From NCBI GenBank assembly GCA_013911885.1, contig JACESI010000010.1, positions 1-64,000 on the forward strand: a DNA stretch of 64,000 nt, in the 5' to 3' direction. Source of the DNA: Hyphomicrobiales bacterium (GTDB taxonomy: Bacteria > Pseudomonadota > Alphaproteobacteria > Rhizobiales > JACESI01). Below, piece by piece: positions 48,774-56,004 of the stretch. Positions within the stretch are counted from its first letter, which is position 1, and the number at the start of each line of letters is the position of its first letter. The position numbers were made by a program, and so were the translations under genes. Below the pieces are notes generated by a model. It saw only the letters and a list, made by a program, of their open reading frames with translations, did no database searches and was not told the DNA's origin.

Positions 48774-49751
48774 CTACAGCTGGCGAATAGCGGCCTCGGG
48801 CGTCATGCCTCGGTAGATCGAAGCGCCAACGACGTCCCTTTTCTTACGCGCAACGGCAAATATCATGGTGGGCTTGATAGCACCCGTCTCGAGCATTGCA
48901 TCGTTCATCGTGGCAATCGTATCGAACCATGCCATGTCGACACTACTCTCGGGGTCGAAGTTATGTCCGAAATCGCGCTCGATGAAGATATCCACGAACC
49001 CGCCAGTTCCAAGGAAACTTTCAAACGAGAACCGGTCACAGAGAAGCGGGAGAATGTCTTGAGCCCGGATGCCTTCAAAGCCAGATTTCGAACAGTCCCA
49101 ATTTACATACGGGTCCACCAGCTTCGATGATTGGTGATTGTACTTATATTTCTCCGGCAGGATGGCCCAAAGCCGTTCAAGCGGCTCCAGTGTTTCAGGC
49201 CAGCGCATGTGGCCATTTCTGCCTATCATGTCTACGATTGGGAAAACGCCGTCTTCCTCAAGATTCCGGTCGATAAAGTCAAACATGCGCTCAAGCTCTA
49301 CGATATGGTGGAGCGTGTGTTGCGCCATCACGCCAGAGAAAGGTTCATCGGGCTCCCACGCGTTCACATCCACGATCAGGAACTCGAAATAGTCGGAAAG
49401 CCCCTTCTCTGCCACCAATTTACGAGCCCGGTCCAGGCGCACCTCTGCCAGTTCCGTTGAGAGAAACTTAAAACCGGCGAACCCTTTGCTCAGCATTTTC
49501 TCGGCTATGGCAACCTCAACCTGCCCGTCGCCGGAACCAATGCTTAGAATCCGACCACTGCCCTTTTCTGCAGCTGCAATGAACGATCTGGCATAGACAT
49601 CATAAAATGCCCTCTCGCCAAACACTTCCTGCACCTTTGGAACCAAATAGCGCTGCGTCCAGTACTGGAAGACTTTGGGTAGCCCCTTCATGGCGGCCTT
49701 GTTGGCATATTGGAGCTTCTGTTGCTCTACTCGCCGCTGATACTCGTCCAT
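48774..49751 (-). CDS. Class I SAM-dependent methyltransferase
   Basis: A 325-aa methyltransferase. Motif I is RILSIGSGDGQVEVAIAEKM, followed by FKFLSTELAEVRLDRARKLV, FEFLIVDVNAWEPDEPFSGV and AQHTLHHIVELERMFDFIDR (motifs II-III). The N-terminal 80 residues are helical (DEYQRRVEQQKLQYANKAAM). ATG 49751 is chosen because it gives a 10-base gap from the sulfotransferase stop; in-frame ATGs upstream overlap that gene. Substrate unknown, probably a sugar or sugar-linked group of the polysaccharide. This end of the block reads as more AT-rich than the rfb genes, though not computed. Confidence 0.85.
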   Translation of the reverse strand: MDEYQRRVEQQKLQYANKAAMKGLPKVFQYWTQRYLVPKVQEVFGERAFYDVYARSFIAAAEKGSGRILSIGSGDGQVEVAIAEKMLSKGFAGFKFLSTELAEVRLDRARKLVAEKGLSDYFEFLIVDVNAWEPDEPFSGVMAQHTLHHIVELERMFDFIDRNLEEDGVFPIVDMIGRNGHMRWPETLEPLERLWAILPEKYKYNHQSSKLVDPYVNWDCSKSGFEGIRAQDILPLLCDRFSFESFLGTGGFVDIFIERDFGHNFDPESSVDMAWFDTIATMNDAMLETGAIKPTMIFAVARKKRDVVGASIYRGMTPEAAIRQL

Positions 49752-49761
49752 TGTTATGAAC

Positions 49762-50562
49762 CTATGAAAGACGTCCCGCGAGGCCGGCGCGCCGAAGCCC
49801 GTCAACAAGATCGTCAAAATTGAGAACCAGCGCCCGGCTGTCCTTTATGATCTTCTTGATGCCGGTCTCCAGCGGACGGATCGGAACGCCCAAGAAGTTC
49901 AAGGTTTCGGCCCTGTGCTCGTCTTTTTCGACAAGATTTTCATAAACTACTTTGATCGATCGGTGACCGCCGTATAGCTCAATCGATTGCTTTTCACGAG
50001 CCACGACCTCCCGGCAATATTCAATAGCGTGGTCAATATCCGCCTTGAAGGGTTGCATCTTGGGCCGCTGATCCTCTGAATGAATCAGTGTCACCCCCGT
50101 TTGATTAAGGACCATCCAGTGCGAAATGTATTGATCGACCAAGTTGCGGCGCATCAGGTGTATAACCTTGATGTCCGTGTCGCCAACCAGAGCGTCAGTG
50201 TAAGCCCTGAAATCTGGGTTGAACGCTTCGTCGGTCTTAAACTTGAACCCCGAAATTTTACGATCCTGTGAATCAAACAAGATACTTTGTATGAACCGTT
50301 CCGGTCTCTCCATCATCTCCCGGCCAAGTTTCGCCTCGTACTCCGGGTCTGCCTTCCTCTTTCGATTGTACGACCCGAAAATCATTCCTGGGCTCCCCGT
50401 CATCGTCAGTGATTCACCGTGAACCATAATGTCGGGATGGGACCGAAGCAGCGTCAAAAGAAACGTACTACCCGTCCGGGCCGCTGACGAGATGATAAAT
50501 TTTGTGTCGCGCAAATAAATCACAGCAGATGCACTTTTTTCTCTCAGAAAGGAATTAGCCAA
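49762..50562 (-). CDS. Sulfotransferase family protein (NodH-like)
   Basis: A 266-aa protein with a PAPS-dependent sulfotransferase look. The 5'-phosphosulfate loop is near residues 24-36 (FIISSAARTGSTFLLTLLRS), and the 3'-phosphate-binding region is VIHLMRRNLVDQYISHWMVL. The C-terminal segment IKVVYENLVEKDEHRAETLNFLGV resembles NodH/Stf0 sulfotransferases. It would add sulfate to a sugar of the surface polysaccharide; no PAPS-synthesis genes are in the window. It precedes the methyltransferase by 10 bases on the same strand. Confidence 0.8.
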   Translation of the reverse strand: MANSFLREKSASAVIYLRDTKFIISSAARTGSTFLLTLLRSHPDIMVHGESLTMTGSPGMIFGSYNRKRKADPEYEAKLGREMMERPERFIQSILFDSQDRKISGFKFKTDEAFNPDFRAYTDALVGDTDIKVIHLMRRNLVDQYISHWMVLNQTGVTLIHSEDQRPKMQPFKADIDHAIEYCREVVAREKQSIELYGGHRSIKVVYENLVEKDEHRAETLNFLGVPIRPLETGIKKIIKDSRALVLNFDDLVDGLRRAGLAGRLS

Positions 50563-50729
50563 GGCTATCTAATCGTCTTACTCGATCATATTGAACTCAA
50601 AATGGACACACCCGACCGCGGCGATCCCACTACGGCAATTCGCCGTTGCATGAAACGCTATTAGCATTGGTCCGGTCCATTGGCAATGTCGACGCGTAGC
50701 TATAAGGTGACTCCTGTAGCGAGGATCAA

Positions 50730-51047
50730 ATGAGACCAGAATATATAATCGTTGATGAGATCGGCCCCGGAGTCGTGGCCATCGAGATAGTGCGTGGTGA
50801 ATTTGGAGAACCCGTCGCTCGCGCGAGCTTTCAAAGCTATGAATGGCGTGAGATGAGGATCGATCCGCCCCATTGTGAGTTTGGTCCGCCAAATGTCGCA
50901 TTCATGTACGCCTACAATCTTCATCGTGAGAATGCGGCGGATTTGACGCAGATTGTTGTTAAGATCGAAGACATAAGTCTATGGAACAGCGAGTGGGGTG
51001 AATTGACCATCTCTCCGTTACCTACGTCAGGGTCCAAGTGCCAATAG
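50730..51047 (+). CDS. Hypothetical protein on the opposite strand to the cluster
   Basis: A 105-aa acidic protein (starts MRPEYIIVDEIGPGVVAI), with a plausible GAGGA site six bases before the ATG. It is a plus-strand gene inside a minus-strand block. I do not recognise a domain; the sequence has regular beta-strand-like hydrophobic spacing (VVKIEDISLWNSEWGELTI) and one Cys late in the chain. It may be a stray gene carried with the island or a non-coding open frame. The opposite-strand frame at the same place has no recognisable motif. Confidence 0.4.
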   Translation: MRPEYIIVDEIGPGVVAIEIVRGEFGEPVARASFQSYEWREMRIDPPHCEFGPPNVAFMYAYNLHRENAADLTQIVVKIEDISLWNSEWGELTISPLPTSGSKCQ

Positions 51048-51180
51048 TGCTGTCTGCAATCCAAGCGCTAGAGCTGATCGCAGTCAACCAAAGCATGTTA
51101 CCGACTGTGGTGGAGGTCGCGGTACGCACGCCGCCCGTAACAGAACCCGCGACGCGGATTGCCGCGCCACTGGCAGCAAC
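51023..51180 (-). pseudogene. Orphan C-terminal fragment of a beta-rich protein
   Basis: Just after the next sulfotransferase stop, a different frame on the minus strand reads about 52 codons: NVVAASGAAIRVAGSVTGG, RTATSTTVGNMLWLTAISSSAW, then IADSTIGTWTLT to TAG at 51025. The composition (small residues, Thr/Ser, Gly) looks like the end of a tail-fibre or solenoid protein, a little like the DUF2793 gene's C-terminal style. It has no start of its own. Called as a remnant with low confidence. Confidence 0.35.
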
Positions 51181-51185
51181 GACAT

Positions 51186-52232
51186 TCAGGATAGGGATGG
51201 CGACCGGGCGTCATCGCCGAGACGAAAGAGAGCTTCCCCATGCTCGCTCATCTGTTCGCCGACGGCGGCTATGGAGGGGACAAACTGGAAAACGCCATGC
51301 AGAACATGGATGGACCCACCATCGAGATCGTCAAGCGGCCCAATGGCGCAACGGGCTTCGTCGTCATCGTAGTAGGCGGCATCGAAGCCGTGCACTGCAC
51401 GAATCGGCTTGGTCAGGTGCCAGATCAGGGCCGCGTCGCGTATGCCCATGGCGGCCCAAGGCGCTCCCCGTCCTTTGGGGCGCACCGAGTTTGCTGCCGC
51501 AGCGATCGCCGTGTCGTCGCGATGCAAACCTACAGCGTCGAACAGCGTTGTGACAGTTTCCTCAGAAGCCGCAATCAAATTGTCGTAAGTTACGATCTGT
51601 GTGTTGCCGGCCATCGCGGCCGCACGGATGGCTCTCGCATACTGCGTGTAGAGACCGATCAATCCGATGGTCTCCTGCCGGAACGGGGAAGCATAGGTGT
51701 CCTCGGCATTCTCGCCGCGCCGGATCATAGAGTTAATTACCGCATAGGGCTCACGCAGCAACGAAAACGTCCCCTTGTCGGCCAAACTTGCAAACTGCTG
51801 GAAGGCGTAGACATTTGGCGGCGACTTTTCGCCGATCACCGCCTTCCCGGTGCGCGCCTTGATGTGGTCACCGAACAAGCCCATGCAAGCCCGACAGAGC
51901 GCCGCCCCATAGAGACCGCTTTCCAGCAGGCCGAGGATCTTTGTGTTCACCAGTGCAACATCGGCTTCGTCGAAAAGCAGCCATTTGGCATTGGCGCCGC
52001 GCGACACGCTGAAACGAGGCATCTCGATCAGCACACTGGTGTTTTGGGAGTGCAGTATCTTCTCTGCACTTTTCAACGCCCCTTTTGGCGTCGGTTTATC
52101 CGGGGCGAACTCCATCATAAGCGGCAGCAAATGGCTTTCTGCAGCGTAGCAGGAGGTATCAGGATGAAAGTTGAACAATTGAGCGACTGCCGTGGTGCCG
52201 CCGCGGGGCATTCCACCCACCAAAAAATCCAT
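51186..52232 (-). CDS. Sulfotransferase family protein
   Basis: About 348 aa from ATG 52232. The N-terminus MDFLVGGMPRGGTTAVAQLFNFHPD carries the phosphosulfate-binding loop (GGMPRGGTT). The middle contains FSLLREPYAVINSMIRRGEN, a typical 3'-phosphate site of Sulfotransfer_1/3-type enzymes. The start is unsure: GTG 52280 and longer in-frame starts overlap the heptose gene's end at 52304. It follows the hddC-gmhB fusion on the same strand. Sulfation of a sugar residue in the same polysaccharide is inferred. Confidence 0.78.
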   Translation of the reverse strand: MDFLVGGMPRGGTTAVAQLFNFHPDTSCYAAESHLLPLMMEFAPDKPTPKGALKSAEKILHSQNTSVLIEMPRFSVSRGANAKWLLFDEADVALVNTKILGLLESGLYGAALCRACMGLFGDHIKARTGKAVIGEKSPPNVYAFQQFASLADKGTFSLLREPYAVINSMIRRGENAEDTYASPFRQETIGLIGLYTQYARAIRAAAMAGNTQIVTYDNLIAASEETVTTLFDAVGLHRDDTAIAAAANSVRPKGRGAPWAAMGIRDAALIWHLTKPIRAVHGFDAAYYDDDEARCAIGPLDDLDGGSIHVLHGVFQFVPSIAAVGEQMSEHGEALFRLGDDARSPSLS

Positions 52233-52303
52233 GTATTCCCAATCTACTTGAACCGAAAGCGGTGTGCCGGATGTTGCCACATCCTGTTGCTGGCGGCCTC
52301 GGA

Positions 52304-53536
52304 TTATCGTTGCTGTAGCATCGATGAGACCAACACGGCCAGCGCCTGACCTTCCCACAATACACTCCGAACACCGGCCGCAACGCCAGCATCGACATCC
52401 ATCTGACTGTCCCCGATCATCAAACTGTGAGACGCATCCACATACCAGCGAACAATCAGGTCCTCAAGCATTTTCGGTCCTGGCTTGCGGTAGGGAGAGG
52501 CGAATGCAAAGTTTGGATCGCGGCCTTCCGGATGAAACGGGCAGTAGCGGAAGTCGTCGATATGCGCACCGTGCGCGAACAACTGCTCGTTCATCCAGCG
52601 GTGCAATTTTTCAACATCCGCCGTTCCGTAGTAGCCGTGCGCAACGCCCGCCTGGTTGGTGACGACGAACACCAGATAACCGGCGTCATTGCACGCGCGG
52701 ATTGCGTCGATGGCGCCTTCCATCCATTCGAATTCCGCTATCTTGTGCGTATATCCTGCGTCCTTGTTGAGAGTGCCATCTCGGTCGAAGAACACTGCCG
52801 GGCGGTGCAGTTGCTGCGGGATGGCGGTATGGGCAACTACGTAATCTTCAGGTATGCCGATATCAAGCATGAAACCGTCAAAAATACGCGCACGCATGAG
52901 GCCAGCGGCGGCAATCATTGGAAAGACGTCGCGCTCGATCGAGCAGGGCTTCTGCCGGATGTGCTCGAGGATAGCTTTGCTCAGCCAGTAGATACCGCCG
53001 TTGACGAGACCTGGCCCCGGCCGCTCCGGGCGCTCGCGAAAGGCGGTAATGTCGCAACCATCAAGTTCGACAACGCCGCTACGGCTGGCATCGGCCAGCG
53101 TCTTCAGGGCGATCGTCGCCAACATCGGTCGCTCCGGCCGTTCGCTGGCCGCAGCGACAAGGCTCAGGTAATTGATGTCGAACAGACTGTCACCATTCAT
53201 CATCAGAAAGTGCTCGTCGAGTAGCTCGTGCGCCAGTGTCAGCGCCCCGCCAGTACCGGCTGGTTCTCTCTCGATGACGACGTGAATGCGTGCGTCGAGA
53301 TGCGGTAGCGGATTGCTGCCGCCGCAGTAGCGGTGCCAAATCAGGTCACCTCGGAAGCCTGCCAACAGGATGAACTCGTTGAAGCCGAAGCGGGCGACAT
53401 TCTCGATCAGGATGTCAAGAAACGGCCGCCCGTTGACCGGTAGCATTGGCTTGGGCGTGTCCTGGGTTAGCGCGCCGAGCCGTGTGCCAAAACCGCCACA
53501 CAGGATCACGCATTGGCGCTTCTGACATGGTTTCAT
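52304..53536 (-). CDS. Fused D-glycero-alpha-D-manno-heptose-1-phosphate guanylyltransferase and 1,7-bisphosphate phosphatase
   Basis: A 410-aa fusion. Residues about 1-235 form a nucleotidyltransferase of the HddC type (CVILCGGFGTRLGALTQD, PMLPVNGRPFLDILI, FLMMNGDSLFDINYL, GGIYWLSKAILE). Residues about 245-400 form a HAD phosphatase of the GmhB type (AVFFDRDGTLNKDAGYTHK, FVVTNQAGVAHGYYG, YCPFHPEGRDP, KPGPKMLEDLI, HSLMIGDSQMDVDAG). Both activities belong to GDP-D-glycero-alpha-D-manno-heptose synthesis: GmhB removes the 7-phosphate and HddC attaches GDP. The zinc/His cluster typical of GmhB is only partly kept (CPFHPEG). It lies 49 bases downstream of gmhA. Confidence 0.9.
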   Translation of the reverse strand: MKPCQKRQCVILCGGFGTRLGALTQDTPKPMLPVNGRPFLDILIENVARFGFNEFILLAGFRGDLIWHRYCGGSNPLPHLDARIHVVIEREPAGTGGALTLAHELLDEHFLMMNGDSLFDINYLSLVAAASERPERPMLATIALKTLADASRSGVVELDGCDITAFRERPERPGPGLVNGGIYWLSKAILEHIRQKPCSIERDVFPMIAAAGLMRARIFDGFMLDIGIPEDYVVAHTAIPQQLHRPAVFFDRDGTLNKDAGYTHKIAEFEWMEGAIDAIRACNDAGYLVFVVTNQAGVAHGYYGTADVEKLHRWMNEQLFAHGAHIDDFRYCPFHPEGRDPNFAFASPYRKPGPKMLEDLIVRWYVDASHSLMIGDSQMDVDAGVAAGVRSVLWEGQALAVLVSSMLQQR

Positions 53537-53584
53537 TACTCTCGGTCCTGCCGCTCCGTTGGCGTTCGCTTTTTGCCTCTCGTT

Positions 53585-54178
53585 TTAGGCATTGCCGCAC
53601 AATTCCTGCTCAATGAGGTCGCAGAGGATGTGGCCGACGGTGATGTGCACCTGCTGGATGAGCGGCGTCTTGTCGGAAGGTACCTTTATCACTGTATCGC
53701 AGAGTGTCGCCATGTCGCCGCCCGTCGCACCGGTTAAACCGATGCAGCGTACGCCCTGCCGCCGCGCCACGTCGAGCGCGGCGATGATGTTCTTCGAGCG
53801 ACCCGATGTGGAAATACCGATAAAGACGTCTCCAGGGCGGCCGAGCGCTTCCAATTGCCGGGCGAAGACCTGATCGAAGGCGTAGTCATTGGCGATGGCG
53901 GTCAACGTCGAGCTGTCGGTGGTGAGGGCGATGCCCGGCAATGGCCGGCGGTCGAAATTGAACCGGCAGAGAAATTCGCCAGCGAGATGCTGAGCGTCAC
54001 CAGCGCTGCCGCCATTGCCGGCAAACAGCACCTTGCCGCCGCTCTGCAGACTATCGATGCAGATCGCCGCTGCCGCCTCCAGTGACCGCCCCAGCTCTGC
54101 GCTGCCTGCGGCGGCGGTCATCACCGCGACGGATTCGTCTAGGATACGCGCAATAACTTGATGCCTGGAACTGGCCAC
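53585..54178 (-). CDS. gmhA: Sedoheptulose-7-phosphate isomerase
   Basis: A 197-aa SIS-domain enzyme converting sedoheptulose-7-phosphate to D-glycero-D-manno-heptose-7-phosphate. Motifs are KVLFAGNGGSAGDAQHLAGEF and GISTSGRSKNIIAALDVARR, with metal/active-site residues in the C-terminal VHITVGHILCDLIEQELCG. GTG 54178 (VASSRHQVIARIL) is chosen, with GGGAG about eight bases upstream; the longer ORF overlaps hddA. The 40-base overlap with hddA implies coupled translation. First step of the heptose branch in this cluster. Confidence 0.93.
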   Translation of the reverse strand: MASSRHQVIARILDESVAVMTAAAGSAELGRSLEAAAAICIDSLQSGGKVLFAGNGGSAGDAQHLAGEFLCRFNFDRRPLPGIALTTDSSTLTAIANDYAFDQVFARQLEALGRPGDVFIGISTSGRSKNIIAALDVARRQGVRCIGLTGATGGDMATLCDTVIKVPSDKTPLIQQVHITVGHILCDLIEQELCGNA

Positions 54179-55197
54179 GAGATCGCTCCCTTTTGTGTGA
54201 ATTGACAGTTGGAAGGCGCCGCACCACCTTCTCTGAGAGCCGCCTTTAGATGTTGCCGGTTGGTCGGATCGGTCAAGAACATCATGAAACCACCACCACC
54301 AGCGCCCGACACCTTGCCGGCCCATGCGCCAGCCTCCATTGCAAGCCTGTAGAGTTCATCGATATGAGCATTGGATACTGAGTTAGCCGAAAGCTTCTTG
54401 GCGTTCCAGCTGTCAGCGAGGATTTCTGCCATCTGACGGATGTCTCCAGCGAGCAATGCCTGCTTCATTTTTTGCGCATCCATTTTAATCTGGTGGAGAG
54501 CGGCCAACGATTTGATATTTTTGCTGGCCATTGCGCTCGACTGCTCATCGATGATTGCCGCACTATCGCGTGATATGCCGGTGAAGCAGATAACCAGTGA
54601 GGCCTCGAATTCATGGAGGATGCGGTCAGCCACCCTAAGCGGGTTGACGATCACGCGATCCGTCGGCAGGAACTCCATGTAGTTGATGCCGCCGAAGGTC
54701 GCAGCATACTGGTCCTGGCGCCCGCCATTGAGGGCAAGGTCGATGCGCTCAATTTCGTAGGCGAGGTGAGCGACGTCGTACGCGCCGAGTGGCAGGTCTA
54801 GATAGGCGCCAAAAGCCTCCACCATCGCGACGACAAGCGCCGAGGAGGAGCCGAGCCCGGAGCCAGCCGGCGCGTCGACACCGGTGCTGATGGTCAGCGG
54901 CAGCGGCCTGCCGCCATTGAATTCGCGCACGATGCGATTGTAGACGCCGCGATGGATGCGCAGCCCCGCGTCAATCGGCAGCTCGGCGTCAAGCGGCAGC
55001 AGTTCGCGCTTCTCCAGGTCGGTGGCGACGAACTCGATCTGATCGTCCTCGCGCTCCATGATGGTGGCGTGCGCATAGCGGTCGATGGTGACGTTGAGGA
55101 TGGCGCCGCCGAACTCGTCGCAATAGGGGGATACGTCGGTGCCACCGCCAGCGAGACCCAGCCGCAATGGTGCCCTTGAACGAACGCCCGGTAACAT
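54139..55197 (-). CDS. hddA: D-glycero-alpha-D-manno-heptose-7-phosphate kinase (GHMP)
   Basis: A 352-aa GHMP-family kinase phosphorylating the heptose at C-1 before GmhB and HddC act. The N-terminus is RSRAPLRLGLAGGGTDVSPYCDEFGG, the GHMP ATP loop is DAPAGSGLGSSSALVVAMVE, and the C-terminal motif is GKVSGAGGGGFMMFL. Domain pattern and length match HddA of heptose capsules. It has AAGGAG upstream of ATG 55197. hddA-gmhA-(hddC-gmhB) is a complete GDP-heptose set, as in S-layer and capsule loci. Confidence 0.93.
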   Translation of the reverse strand: MLPGVRSRAPLRLGLAGGGTDVSPYCDEFGGAILNVTIDRYAHATIMEREDDQIEFVATDLEKRELLPLDAELPIDAGLRIHRGVYNRIVREFNGGRPLPLTISTGVDAPAGSGLGSSSALVVAMVEAFGAYLDLPLGAYDVAHLAYEIERIDLALNGGRQDQYAATFGGINYMEFLPTDRVIVNPLRVADRILHEFEASLVICFTGISRDSAAIIDEQSSAMASKNIKSLAALHQIKMDAQKMKQALLAGDIRQMAEILADSWNAKKLSANSVSNAHIDELYRLAMEAGAWAGKVSGAGGGGFMMFLTDPTNRQHLKAALREGGAAPSNCQFTQKGAISWPVPGIKLLRVS

Positions 55198-55259
55198 GGA
55201 ACTAGTATCTCCTTGAAGCTGATTTGAAGGTAACCACAGTCATCATGTGCAGCAGGACG

Positions 55260-55985
55260 CTACATCTTGACCAAGATGCCGTGCCCATTCAGGTTATGAA
55301 AGAACAAGCAGGGGAGTTCTTTCCTCAACTTGTTAACCAGCTTAGTGACTCCGTTGGTTTTATATCCGCCAAAGTCGTCGAACACAACAACACCGCCGAC
55401 TGGGATCAGGGGCCACAGGAAGTGCACAATGTCCTTGGCGGAGTCGTAGACGTCAACGTCGATGTGGACCATGCGGATTCGCCGCCCGGCGAGCTGTTCG
55501 CCGGTATCGTCCGGAAAAATACCCTTCAAAATCTTGGTGTTGCCGACGCCCAGCTGCCGAGCCAATGCGTTGACGCTGTCTGAATCGGTATCGTCGTGCT
55601 CGCCGCCGATATAATGGCTGTCCTCAGCTCCGGCCTTGACCACACCTTCAAAAGTGTCGCACAGAAATACCGAGCTCGTGCCTTGGTTCAGTGCCTGGTC
55701 CTTGTACGCCAGCAGACAGCCACTGCCACCGCGCCACACTCCCACCTCAACGATGTCTCCCCCGACCCGATTGCTGCTTTCAGCGAGCGTCCACAGTTCA
55801 TAAAGACGATACATGTCAATCAGGGTGCTCGACTGGATGACGCCATAGACCTGCATGAATTCCTTGTCGTCGAACCACGGTGAGTAAGTCGCGCGCGGAT
55901 TGGTCTGGGAATAGGAATACCCCTCGAACACTTCCATCGGTTCTGCGGGAATAGGGCGGGAAACATGGGTAGAACGGTCATTCAT
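55260..55985 (-). CDS. TylF/macrocin O-methyltransferase-like protein
   Basis: A 241-aa class I methyltransferase of the TylF family. SAM motif I is VGGDIVEVGVWRGGSGCLLA, and the metal-binding/catalytic stretch is IRMVHIDVDVYDSAKDIVHF with VVVFDDFGGYKT, as in metal-dependent sugar O-methyltransferases. It may methylate a hydroxyl of a sugar of the surface polymer (inferred). It starts 19 bases after the large glycosyltransferase gene and is followed by hddA, so it is probably in the same operon. Confidence 0.88.
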   Translation of the reverse strand: MNDRSTHVSRPIPAEPMEVFEGYSYSQTNPRATYSPWFDDKEFMQVYGVIQSSTLIDMYRLYELWTLAESSNRVGGDIVEVGVWRGGSGCLLAYKDQALNQGTSSVFLCDTFEGVVKAGAEDSHYIGGEHDDTDSDSVNALARQLGVGNTKILKGIFPDDTGEQLAGRRIRMVHIDVDVYDSAKDIVHFLWPLIPVGGVVVFDDFGGYKTNGVTKLVNKLRKELPCLFFHNLNGHGILVKM

Positions 55986-56004
55986 TGCTGGCTTCCGAGT
56001 TTGG

